DNA of 64,000 bases from Leucaena leucocephala (lineage: Eukaryota; Streptophyta; Magnoliopsida; Fabales; Fabaceae), in assembly GCA_037074615.1 (NCBI GenBank), contig CM073518.1, positions 11,608,501-11,672,500 of the forward strand, given 5' to 3'. The translations under genes were made by a program, and so were the position numbers. The notes under the pieces are model-generated. The model was not told the DNA's origin and ran no database searches. It saw only the letters and a list, made by a program, of their open reading frames with translations. Of the stretch, positions 11,558 through 22,376 are shown piece by piece (positions within the stretch are counted from its first letter, which is position 1; each line of letters opens with the position of its first letter).

Positions 11558-12439
11558 TGGAACGATTCCATAAGTTTAATTCGCCCATGTTTGAAGGGAC
11601 TTTTGACACCCAAATAGCTGAGGATTGGGTGAGCCAGTTAGAGAAAATCTTTAAGATTTTAGAATGCCCTACTGAAGAAAGGCCCAGCTGGTAGTTTACA
11701 AGCTAGAAAAAGATGCGGATAGGTGGTGGAGGAATACAGAAGTGATTCTGCACTCTAGAAATATCTACTTACATGGGAAGTATTTCTTGAGCAGTTCAAC
11801 GAGAAACATTTTCCACAGTCAGTAAGGGATGAATGTGAAGCAGAATTTTTAATATTAAAGCAGGGTGAGCGAGAACCCTTTGATGATTATCTTGCTAGGT
11901 TCATTCATTTTTCACGATATTCCACTTACCTAAACTGTATGAATGATGAGAGGTGGACCACTGAGAAGTTAACTCACGGATTAAACCCTACATTAAAGGA
12001 GAAGGTTTTTCCTAGACAGATACAAAGGTTTAATGAAATAGTAGAGGTATGCAGGATCACGGAGAAGAATGTGCAATATCCAAAAAAGAGTGAACCTGCT
12101 ACATCAAGAGTGATGCCACCAGGTTCCTTAAGAGGGAACAGCAAGAAGAGAAATGGGCCAGTATATAGGTCAGAAGTTAATAAGAAGCAGGGAAGTAGGC
12201 CAGGCAGTGGGCCAAGAGAAGTTAGTAGGCAACCAAGGCCTAATGTATGTAGGAACTGTGGTCGAGACCATGGTATGAGGCCTTGTCCAGTAGGTCAAGG
12301 GTTATGCTATAGGTGTGGGAAGCCTGGACATTATGCCAGGGAGTGTCCACAGAACACAACAGGCGAAAGATACCCGACTCAGGGAAGAATATATACCCTG
12401 ATTGGCAACGAGATAAGAAAGTATCCTGCGCCAAATTAA
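11558..12439 (+). pseudogene. gag: gag, C-terminal part with zinc knuckle (element A)
   Basis: This continues the gag fragment ending at 5887. The first part reads like the retrotransposon gag core (FEGTFD, EDWVSQLEKIF and a tryptophan pair), with a frameshift near 11680. From 11939 a 166-residue frame is open. It holds the WTTEKLTHGL region, a basic linker, a first Cys/His group (CRNCGRDHGMRPC) and a canonical knuckle CYRCGKPGHYAREC (C-x2-C-x4-H-x4-C) that would bind RNA. The frame stops soon after the knuckle at 12439, and no protease motif follows. Confidence 0.85.
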
Positions 12440-12677
12440 GGTACGAGTTTATTTGTGTTCTGTTTCCACTGGCTAATGAATGGATAAATCATGTATGTGA
12501 TTGGATTGTATTGTCCAGTATCCACACTATTGAGTTACCCTATACCTAGTATGTTGCCTTTGTATAAGAATGAGTATGGTTACCGGTTTTAAAAGTAGGA
12601 AGTAGAGAAAACATATACAAGATAGTTAGTCAAACCCTTGAGCGTTAAAACTTATATTATGGCTGAAAGGAGTCCAG

Positions 12678-12810
12678 GTCGCGATGTTATGAGAAATAGG
12701 TCGCGACTAAAGGACACAGAAATGCCAGGTCGTGACGAGTAGCGTGTGACAATCGTAACTAAAAGCTGCAGAGCATGTGAGTTGTGACTATGCAGTTCTC
12801 AGGACGCAAC
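12678..12810. repeat. GTCGCGAC array inside element A
   Basis: Motif positions start at 12678, 12700, 12729, 12752, 12781 and 12803, with steps 22, 29, 23, 29 and 22. Several copies carry transitions (GTCGTGAC, ATCGTAAC, GTTGTGAC). This puts the array in a Tekay-like internal region, not only in Athila-like DNA. Confidence 0.85.
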
Positions 12811-13892
12811 AAGAGATAGTAGAGGCCATATGATAATGAAGGTACCAACCTTGCTGAAGTCCATCAGCTAGAGGATGGGAATAGCATATGGTAAGCCAGA
12901 CAGTACAAAGTTACTGAGGTATGAAAGATCAGTTTAAGACAATGTGTAAAAGTAGATCCTCTATGTGATAACTAAGAGTAGATCTACATTACTGGGGTTT
13001 TATTCAGCTAATCTGAATAGAAGACTTAAAAGCTAGAATGAGATTTGCCCAGGAATAATCCTAGTACATGGCTTAGTGGTAAAGACGTGATGGTTAATAG
13101 ATAAAGAGCTAAATGTTCCCTGAGCAGAGAGATTCCATCACAGAGAAGTAATAGACTTAGGGTAGAATACCCTAGAGAACAGAGGTAATAGTGAGAGATG
13201 ATGAATGAGATCCAGGCGACTCAAGTTCGTTAGGATAAAAAGAGAGACCAATAAGGAACCATAGTCCGGTCAAGAGTAGACTAGGACTGATGGATAGAGT
13301 TAAGAGATAATAAAAAGGTAGCCATAGTTAATAGATAAAGTGACTCCCCTATTCCCTATATAAGATAGAGTAATGAAGGGTTGAGTCTATACCCTAGTAA
13401 GAGGGTAGCGTGGCAGCCTAAGTGAAATAGACAAATGTTCAGGATATGATAGGTAATATGATCAAAGAAATATGTTTTGAGGCTTACTTAGATTATTATG
13501 ATGAATGATAGATGGTTGAGCAAAATATGGTGATGATATGGCTTATGTTGCCATAAGTTATGATAGTTGCATCTTCTTGCAGTTGTCAAATGATGACATG
13601 CAGGTTAGAGTATGCTATGATGAATGGATACTTACCTTTTGCAGTGCATGCAGGGTAGAGTATTTATGAGTACATATATGAGAAAGTTATGAGAAAGTAT
13701 GTTGCTCCCATACTATATGATTGAGGATGATAGATAGTTTCAGTTGATGGGACGATAAGTTATGATATGATTTATGATTGGGGTTACTCAGATATTTCTA
13801 TAGGCTTGTGGATACAGTACTCAGGGCCATTTCTATTAAAAGGAATGGCAGACAGAAAGTAGCAGATAACAGTAAAGGGATTGTTCTAGATC

Positions 13893-14338
13893 ACTCTTCA
13901 GATAAGAGTTGGATCTGAAACAGATGGCTCTCAGATAGAGCTAGAGTCAGATGAGTATAGATTACTCTTCAGATAAGAGTTGGATCTGGTATAGATTGCT
14001 CACAGTTAGAGCATAGTTCAAATAGCTCGCAGATAGAGCACATGTTGAGAAATGAGAAGGAACTCCTAAGTAAGAGAGAAAGTAAGTAAAGTCTGGGTAA
14101 AGGATATGAGGCTATAAAATTTTTCAAATATTTATTTATGGAGTTATCAACAGGTGGAAGCAGTTAACCTTATAACCTAGTCTGTTAGTTTAAGATCTTC
14201 AGGAGATATACAGTACAACAGAATCGCAGTTAGATTCTGGAGGGTCACAGTTAGATCCTAACAGTTTCAGAATCGCAGTTAGATTCTGAAGAGGCTAAAG
14301 GCTGATCGTAGTTAGATCCCGAGGTCGTAGTTAGACCT
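13893..14338 (+). repeat. Series of ten small hairpins with a constant loop
   Basis: Hairpins lie at 13893-13909, 13927-13941, 13974-13990, 14007-14023, 14035-14049, 14219-14239, 14241-14259, 14266-14290, 14304-14318 and 14322-14338. The loops are CAGAT, GCAGATA, ACAGTTA, GCAGTTA or GTAGTTA. The stems differ (ACTCTT, GCTCT, TGCTC, CAGAATC, TTCAGAATC, AGGTC), but each is matched by its complement; one has a G-U pair. Confidence 0.8.
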
Positions 14339-14560
14339 AGCCTGAGGAAAGTAATGATCCATGAGATATGAGTACAATGTAATATCTCTTTGGGAAGATG
14401 AATGCCAAAGACGAAGTTAAGGTGAGGAAGCTTCACTAGTTGATAAACTCACCCAGAGAAAGTATTTTACAATGGTTTTCCTCAGATAGCCTCTATTATA
14501 GGCAGACTGAACTTAATTTTCCTTAACAAAGATGGAGTCCAAGTCCAAATCTGAGTACTG

Positions 14561-15172
14561 ATATTCAAAGTTTTGTAGAAGTATGCCTGAGAAGCAGAAA
14601 AGAGAATTCCCTGTGAATAGAGAATAGAAAAGCATTGGCTAAGAGCACTCTGGGAGGTAGCTCAAGTTGTAAAGCCAATTGCAAGAGAAAGAGGCAATAG
14701 TTCAGACAGGAAACTGATCAAAGTAATGATCAGGTTAGAGAGCAGAGATGTCAATATGGTGGAAAGAGCCATGGCACATGGGAGTGTCAAGCAGGGCAAA
14801 GCAGTTGTGGTGAGAAAGGCCACTTTGCAAGAGGTTGCCCTAAGAATGCTGACATCCCTAGGAAAGGTATTTGCTCTTACCCCAGATGGAGTCTCCAATA
14901 TTCCCTAAGGTCGACCCTAAGAATGGTTAAGAAGAACCATAGCAGTAAGGGAGACTGAGCTGTAAGGAACTATAGGCCTAGATAATGATGTGGATAATGA
15001 AGAGTTCTTTTCTGATCTAAAGGAAGTGGTAATAAAAGTCCAGAGAGACCTAGAGAAGAGGGTCTAAGGCAAAACAAAGATAGAACGTAGTTCTATAAGA
15101 AAGAGGTTGCTAGGGCCTAAAGCTATACAAAGAGTAATCTAGCCTTGACCCAGTGGCACAAAAGGTGCTAAG
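14561..15172 (+). pseudogene. gag: Second gag zinc-knuckle relic in element A
   Basis: It aligns with the element E gag end and its downstream region (37509-38060, minus). Shared features are the LGGSSS-like linker, the Arg/Gln-rich stretch, the Cys-rich knuckle region and the GTCGACCCTAAGAATGG junction after gag. Frameshifts break the reading frame throughout. Element A therefore has two gag C-termini from different subfamilies, suggesting recombination between elements. Confidence 0.7.
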
Positions 15173-15405
15173 TGTAACATCCCAATTTTCAGGCCTTCAG
15201 ACACGGAAATAGCCTGAGAATGAGAGGCTACCAGACCCCTTTTGAGCAGAAGTCCCAGAGACATAAGAGAGTTTTTAGGGACTAAGCTGCGAGTAAGTAA
15301 AGGTACGGGAACTTATGTGCAAACAGTGGAAGTCCCAAGGGGTAGAATGGCCATTTGGGGTGATGTAAAGGTCAAAGGTTGAAGAGTTACGAGCTGACCG
15401 TTATG

Positions 15406-15698
15406 GTCGAGACTAGAGTAAAGCATGGTCGCGACTAGTGGTTACAAAAAGAGCTATACGCGACAAGAAAGCATTATGGTCGCGACGTAAAAGAAGTATG
15501 GTCGCGACTAGAAAGCAGTGATATCGCGACTAATAGTGGCAGAAAGCCTTAGACGCGACTAAAAAGTGTTATGGTCGCGACTAAAATGTGTTGTGGTCGC
15601 GACGATAGAATGTTTTGGTCGCGACGAGAAGATGTTTTGGTCGCGACTAATGTACACAGAATTGTAAGGTCGCGACAAGATGATGTTGAGGTCGCGAC
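15406..15698. repeat. GTCGCGAC array, 13 sites, 22/29-bp spacing
   Basis: Sites start at 15406, 15428, 15457, 15479, 15501, 15523, 15552, 15574, 15596, 15618, 15640, 15669 and 15691. The steps are 22, 29, 22, 22, 22, 29, 22, 22, 22, 22, 29 and 22, with no other value. Eight sites are exact GTCGCGAC; the others differ by one or two bases. The spacers between sites are not conserved. Confidence 0.95.
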
Positions 15699-16277
15699 TA
15701 GTGACTAAAGTGGCACTAAGCGTACGGGCCAAGAGTGGTGAAGGTCCAAGAGAGATAGTTACCCGGTTGGAGATAGACCGGAGGCAGGATATCAGATACA
15801 GGAAAGGTTATCTGGAAACCATGAAGTAAATTGATAAGGTATACTCATGGTCCCACAAGATGCCACATGGCATTAAAGTAATGGTTTAGTAGAATAAAGT
15901 TACTCGGTTGGCACAAAAACCGAGGAGGCACGATAACTGAGGAAATGATCAGATAAAGTCAGGGACTTATCTGGGTGGCATTGGGAAGCGTGCAAGGTCT
16001 CTTCCAGTCGCCACATGGCATTAGTCTGTAGAAAGTAGATAAAGTTGAGGGCACGCATTACGAGGCAAGAGATTGGACCGGTGAGTCAGCATGATGAGTC
16101 AGCATGCTGAGGTGTCCCGGGAATTCAAGCATGTGAAAAATGAGGCGCTGAGTCAGCATGGTGAGTTGTCCCGCTGATGCAGTAAATGAGGAATTAAAGA
16201 AAATAGGAAAATCCAGGAAAAACCAGGACCGTAGGATCAAAGTTCCTGGAAATTACGATTGTGCCATTGAGCCCCAT

Positions 16278-16285
16278 TATAAATA
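16278..16285 (+). promoter_or_regulatory. TATA box of S-type solo LTR
   Basis: TATAAATACCCCC followed by a GA-rich leader at 16321-16395. Confidence 0.7.
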
Positions 16286-17028
16286 CCCCCTTCCCCTATT
16301 CCTTTTGCATCCCGCGGAGGAGGAGAGAATGAGAGAGAAAGAAGAGAGAGAAGGAGAAGGAAAGGAAGAGTGAAAGGAGAAAGGAAGAAAGGAAGTTCTG
16401 GCGGAGCTGGAAGCAGAATAGGGATAGTAGGGTTCTGCTGAGCTAGCCAGGTAGTAACTAATCCTAGCTTCTATGTAATGGCTTTGTGATTTGATGTGCT
16501 ATTGTTTGGTTGGATTGTTGTCTTATATGTTATGTCTGAAGCTCTGCTGTAATGCTATGGTCATATGTTATTAAGCATGGAAGCACACAGCATACTTATC
16601 TGTACACAATCACAAGCAAGCACTGTCACACTGCATTACATATATTGTTATTATTGTTGCTACTGAGATTCCCCCGAATCTCATCCCCATCCATAACCCA
16701 TTTCAGGGAGGTTATGCTGAAGTGGATTTAGAGAATCCTAAGAGACGCCGTTATGCTGCCGGAGTAAAGACTGAACATCATTATATGATAAGTACTGTGT
16801 ACGTAGTGCTGTCTAAGGAGGCTAGAAGTGAGTGGACCTAGCCGGTTCATCTAGTCTTTCCTGGGTACTACGTAGAATGGTAGTTCTCATGAGAGAATTA
16901 CCGAATCAGTACGGTTCAGTTCTTTGTACAGATGAAGTGTAGCGGCTATGCTGCCGGAGTTTAGGCAGAAGAAGAGCTAGTATAGCTTCCGCTAGTGTAC
17001 TCTGAGGGCTGTATGGGAGGATGTTTCA

Positions 17029-17498
17029 TTAAGGCAAAGGTAGCCTAACAATAGATAAGCCCTAAGAAGGGATAAGGAAAAAGTGCAAATGCCACAAAGG
17101 TTTGGCATAGATGCATGAAGTTATGGGATCAAGATAAGAAAAGTTAGAGAAGTTATGAAAAGAAAGGAGATATAACCATTTATGTTATAATCATAATCTG
17201 AATTATGATATTGTATCAGGAGAAAGAAAGTCAGAAGAACAATATTTCTCCTGAAAGCTTAGCAAAGTGTAAGAGGGGTGATATAGACCCCAGAATTACA
17301 TCAAAATTCTGAGGGATAAGATATGAAAGAAATGGACACTACTCACAAGTGTATGAGTTGTCCATAAGTATAAGAGGATAAATTCCCCAAGCCTTAGTCA
17401 TGAGCCAGGAAAGGATATACAGAGGAGCTATATCCAGGATAGTTGACTAAGATGCCAAGTAAATTTCGAGGACAAAATTTATTTTAAGGGGGTAGAAA
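17029..17498 (+). mobile_element. 3' non-coding region and PPT of element A
   Basis: This AT-rich region has no recognisable frame. It ends with AAATTTCGAGGACAAAATTT, a sequence typical just before the PPT of Tekay/Del elements, then TTTTAAGGGGGTAGAAA as the PPT, directly before the LTR start TGTAATATCC at 17499. Confidence 0.75.
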
Positions 17499-19661
17499 TG
17501 TAATATCCCAATTTTCAGGCCAGAGACTTATAAGTAGCCTGAAAAAGATATATCCCTTTGAGCAAAAGTTCCAAAAACATACATAAGGTTTTTAGGGACT
17601 AAACTGCAAATAAGTGAAAGTCCAGGGACTTATGTGTACAAAGTGAAAGTCCCTAGGGATATGATGGCCATTCATGCAAAGAAAGGGATTAAATTGCAAA
17701 AGAAAGAAAATGTAGGGACTGAGATGCAATTATGGAAAGTATAAAGCAAAAAGGAAAAGTAGACAAAAAGGTAGGGTCCTTAAGTGTAATTTTAGCCAAA
17801 TAAAAAGGGACTTAAATGAAAAGAAGAAAAGTTCCTTGGGGCTAAAGTATAATTAAAGAAAGTCAGGCCGGAAGTGGTTTGGACTGTCCGAAAGCATTTC
17901 AGCCCCAGATTTCACCAATAGAGAGAACAAGTGACGCTCGGTAATCTGGCTTAATACAGGAATTTTTCAAGACTCCAGATAGCCAGAATTGATCTGATAG
18001 TCCAAAAGTTATAAAAATTCCTACCAGATATACTAGATTTCAGATCTAAGTGAGAAAATACAGGATGATGCGTCCTTATGGGGCAGATGTCGGGAAACTG
18101 ATAGAATACCGATAGGAGGCCTGTAGAAAAAGTTATTCTCAAATTAGAAAATCCAGATGGAGTGTGAGGCCTCCGGGTATCCGATAGGGAGATTTATCGG
18201 TATTTGAAAACGGACCGAATGAGTTCGGATGACCTTAGTCAGATGACTGATATGACTCACAGGGATGCCTGAACACCGCAGGCCAGTGTATTGGACAGAA
18301 GGAGCCAGTGTCCGGATATGTGTATAAACGGTGAATAATAGATAAAATATTCAATAATCATTGACAAGGGAGGATTCCTCGTAATACGTGCCATGAACGT
18401 AATGGACCCTGAGAGGCCCAATAATGGCGCCATTAAAGGCCCAGTAAGACCCTTGGACTGATAGGTGGGCCAGTGTCCAGCAGAACCCCGAAAAAGTACG
18501 AAATTACGAAAATGCTCCTGTGTTGTACTAAAGAGTAACAGATGAATGGAGGGCATTTTGGTCATTCTGGACAGGCCCAGGAGCCAAGGCACATACAGAT
18601 AAGGTTACTTAGAGTCAGTATATACCCTGACAGAGTACAGAAGGGTATGAAATGATGATTTTACCCTTAGGGTTAGAATAGTGCAAGAAAGGGCACCCAA
18701 GGGTATTTTGGTAATTTGCCAAGGGATGTTTCTTGGGAATCGAGCCATCAGAGTACTTGAGCTTGATCAGAGACCCAAGATAATATTCCAAGGCCCAAAA
18801 ACGTAGGCCCAATAATGTGTGGGGAAAAGTGGCATTAAAATACTATTTTAATGCTGTTTCAATAAAGTAAAGTTACTCGGTCGGCACGATAACCGATGAG
18901 GTGATCAGATAAAGTCCTGGACTTATCTGGATAGCATTGGATAGCGTGACAGGTGCCAGTAAGATGCCACATGGTGCCAACATAGAGGAGGAAGGAAAAG
19001 TTGAGGACACGTGGCACAATCTTAGCCGGTGAGCCCAGTTTGTGGGAAATCGGACCGGACCGGACCGGTACTAGGTTGGATTGGAACTGCTGAGTCAGCT
19101 GATGAGGTGGCCCAGAAGCTTGCAATTTCGCCATGTGACATATGAGGTGTCCCATGAGGTGGCCTTGTGATGATGTCATGCATGATGCAGTAAAAGGAAT
19201 AAAGAAAAATAGGAAATTCCGGAAAAACCAGGACCACAGGATCAGATGGCTTCAAAATTACAAGAATGCCATTGACCAAAACTATAAATACCCCCCTTTC
19301 TCTTCATTATGCAAGGCCAAGCATGAGGAAGGGAGAGAAGGAAGTGCTAGAGAGAGAAAGTGAGAGGAAGAAAGAAAGAAAGGAAGTTCTGGCGGAGCTG
19401 GAAGCAGAATAGAGATAGTAGAGTCCTGCTAAGCTCTTGAGGTAGTAACTAATCCTAGCTTTTATGTAATGGCTTTGTGATTTGTTGTGCTATTGTTTGG
19501 TTGGATTGTTGTCTTATATGTTATGTCTGAAGCTCTGCTGTAATGCTATGATCATATGTTATTAAGCATGGAAGCACGCAGCATACTTATCTGTACACAA
19601 TCACAAGCAAGCACTGTCACTCTGCATTACATATATTGTTATGATTGTTGCTACTGAGATT
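17499..19661 (+). mobile_element. 3' LTR of element A, first part
   Basis: It is near-identical in its head to 2885 onward. TATA box at 19283-19290, GA-rich leader after it. It is interrupted at 19661 by a solo LTR that duplicated AGATT, and resumes at 22372. Confidence 0.85.
19283..19290 (+). promoter_or_regulatory. TATA box of 3' LTR of element A
   Basis: TATAAATACCCCCC, with the GA-rich leader about 40 bp downstream. Confidence 0.7.
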
Positions 19662-20559
19662 TGTAACATCCCTAATTTCTATACTAAGTTGTATGTACAG
19701 ATTGAATAAAATATATGAGTTGTTTAGGAAAAGATGTGGCCATATTTATGTAAAGAAAAGGATTAATTGGAAGAGGAAGAAAGTCTAAGAGCCAAAGTGC
19801 AAAATTATGAAAATGCCACTGTGATGCCTTAAGAAACTAGAAGTAAATGGAGGGCATTTTGGTCATTTCACACAATGGATGGATATAAGAGGAAATTTGA
19901 TAGTAAATTATTATAATTAATATGAGAATTTATGGAGTTGACAGAAGTCAAAAAGGAGTCTTGTAGAATTAATTATGAAATTTACGGTGAAAAAGGACAC
20001 CGATAAAGGGTTAAAGGAAATATATGTAATTTTTGATAGGACTTCTGGGTCTCAGAAAATTATGAAACTTTGTAGAGAATTCATTTTATATTAGAATGAA
20101 TTTATAAAAATGTTAGAACAATTAAAGGAGGTGTTTAGCATTTATTCTAAGATCAGGATAATTTACGGATATCGGTATGAGGAAAGTACATTGGGATTTG
20201 GGCCAGTTAGCTATTGGACCTAAAAGAGGCCCAACATTTCGTCCTAGGCCATCCCAATAAGGCCCAAAAGTTATCTTGGAGCCCAAGTCCAAATAATAAA
20301 TAATTTATGGATTTTTGAAAAGAAAGAAAAAGAGAATAAAGTAAGAATTAGGTGTTGCACATGGTGGGACCCACAAGGACACAAGAATGGCACCCAAAAA
20401 GAGGAAGGGTTAGGTGTACCAAGTGAGGCCATGCTAGTGATGTCATGGTGGTAAGGTCTTGAGTGAAAAGTGAAAAGACATTCCAAGATCAAACCTTTAA
20501 CCATTAGATCAAATAGTTTCAAAAGTGATCTTGGCCTTCAAATGGCACATGACTTTTGC

Positions 20560-20567
20560 TATAAATA
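20560..20567 (+). promoter_or_regulatory. TATA box of Z-type solo LTR
   Basis: TATAAATACCCCCCC in the U3 of the LTR, preceding a GA-rich leader. Confidence 0.7.
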
Positions 20568-21759
20568 CCCCCCCTTTTCCATTCATTCTTCACACCCAAG
20601 AGCTCCTTTAGAAATAGAAGTGAGTTCTAGAGAAAGAAAGTAGAAGAAAGCAAGGAAGAAGCAAGGGTCTTGAAGGAGCAAGTAAGGTAAGTTGTCTCCT
20701 TGCTTCTACCTTTTGTTCTTATGGTTTGTGCTTGAGTTTAAGTGATTTTTGAGGCTTAAATCTTGGGGAAATGCTGCTGGAATTTTTGTGTATATGTGAA
20801 AGGAATATGAGTTTTAAGTCATAGATAGTTAAGACAAGCTTAAACAAGTTAGTTACATGCTTGGTTGTGAAGTAAGTTGATGTTCTTGACTTTACCATTT
20901 CGGTTTGCACTGTTCATGCACTGTTCATGATAGAAGGAAATGGAATTTCAATGATTTAATGCTTCCATTGAGTTTATATGACGATTTTGTGTAGGATTGG
21001 AAAGGTTTTGAACCTTGGAAACCATTGGAATTAAAGGTTATAATGTTGAAAATTCCTCATGGCACTGTTCACTCGCGTGAACAGTGATTTGAATTTCATG
21101 ATTTTGATACTTCCAATGGTCTTAAAATGAGATTTTGTGTGGGGGAAGTGGAGGAACAAGTATGGGAAGCATTGGAATCAAAATGAGAATTTTTGAAAGA
21201 ATTATGCATGTTTTTCAAATCTGTCCGGAACAGTGCATAGTTGCTGGAATTTGGTTGTTTTGAGTTCATAAATGGATTCAAAAGGCCAAATTGTGTAGGG
21301 TAAGGTCAAGACATCAATTGATTCAAAGGTCAAGTCAATTGGTAAAGATTAAAGGATGTTATGTTACTTAAAGTAAGCTTAGTGTTCAAGAGAAGTTAGA
21401 TTGTAATGGTTGGATGGTAATGTGATGTTAGGATTTGCTTGGTGTGCTCAAAAGAGGGCAGCCACATAGCAAGGAAAAGTAAGAAGGAAGAAGCAAAGTT
21501 AAAGTGGAAAGAAGTAAAGCAATAAGGTAGTAAACTTAATCTAAACTTGTATGTATTGAATGTTATGCTTGATTGTGCTATGACTTTGTTGAATTGTGTG
21601 CATATGTGTATATGATTGAAGCTCTGTTTCTATGATTACCTTGGCCAATTGTATTTCATATGTTACATGGAAGCATGCTCATCACACTATGATAACACTT
21701 TCACAAGCAAGCACAAGTAATTACTTTAATGCATGCATTGTTTAGTACCGTTTGCTACT

Positions 21760-21779
21760 GAGATTTCCCCAGAAATCTC
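21760..21779 (+). other. Hairpin with compensatory change (Z LTR)
   Basis: GAGATTT-CCCCAG-AAATCTC. Relative to GAGATTC/GAATCTC in the other LTRs both arms changed and pairing is kept. Confidence 0.7.
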
Positions 21780-22376
21780 ACCCCATCCATGTAATCCCAA
21801 ACCCACAGGTTTACGAATGAGTAAAGAAGATAAAGAGGCATGAAGAGAGGTTGGGAATTGGAAGATTTGAATATTATGTAATAAATGTGCGAATTGTTGC
21901 ATGTAATGTTGTTATATGACAAGTTAGAGCAACAATGTTCATGATGAAAAGGTATAATAGTAAATGATGAAATAAATGTATCAAATAATTATGGCATAAC
22001 CCCATAATGTATATGAATATATGAAATGCCAAAGAGATTGGTTATGTGTGCTGCAACAATTAATGGAAAATTTCATGTTTTTAAGGTTAAGGTTAAGGTT
22101 AAGATTCAAAGATATTTTCTAGAAAATACCGTTATGCTGGTAGACTATACAAAGTACTGTGTACGTAGGTGCTGTCTAAGGAGGCTGGAAGTGAGTGGAC
22201 CTAGCCGGTTCATCCAGTCTTTCCTGGGTACTTACGTAGAATGGTAGTTCTCATGGGGAATTACCGAATCAGTACAATTATTTTCTGCCAGGATTATCGA
22301 CAGGAGAGAATTAATAAAGTTAAGATTGCTTCCGTAAATGTACTCTGAAGGGTCTAAGGAAGGATGTTTCAAGATT

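Larger units (their letters stand above)
12440..14560 (+). mobile_element. Non-coding filler of element A with motif array and hairpins
   Basis: No protein family is recognisable here. The segment holds a decayed GTCGCGAC array (12678-12810) and many short perfect hairpins: 13011-13029, 13158-13174, 13390-13407 and 13542-13557, and the dense run at 13893-14338. It lies between two gag relics and replaces where pol would be. Confidence 0.6.
15173..17028 (+). mobile_element. Solo LTR, short S subfamily, with intact motif array
   Basis: It runs from TGTAACATCC to GGATGTTTCA and is flanked by CTAAG (15168-15172) and TTAAG (17029-17033), a duplication with one change. At 1856 bp it is the shortest complete LTR here. 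Its U3 holds the best-preserved GTCGCGAC array, about 0.6-0.9 kb upstream of the TATA box at 16278-16285. The hairpin lies at 16665-16682. Confidence 0.85.
19662..22371 (+). mobile_element. Solo LTR, Z subfamily, in the 3' LTR of element A
   Basis: TGTAACATCCCTAATTTCT head, GGATGTTTCA end, AGATT duplication at 19657-19661 and 22372-22376. The target is the left arm of the conserved hairpin. It has its own TATA box (20560-20567), a splice-donor-like AG/GTAAGT near 20690, the inverted repeat at 21063-21086, its own hairpin (21760-21779) and the conserved block (about 22146-22275). Confidence 0.9.

Noticed and set aside
15406..15698. CRISPR-like look of regularly spaced repeats
   Set aside because: The repeat is only 8 bp, the context is a plant retrotransposon, and no cas genes are present.
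16058..16240. Recurrent small frames of the type ILWSWFF.EFPIFF in many LTRs (also 35591, 47441, 56165, 62745)
   Set aside because: They all read the same LTR segment in antisense just upstream of the TATA box. Lengths and ends differ between copies, so they are passengers of LTR homology.
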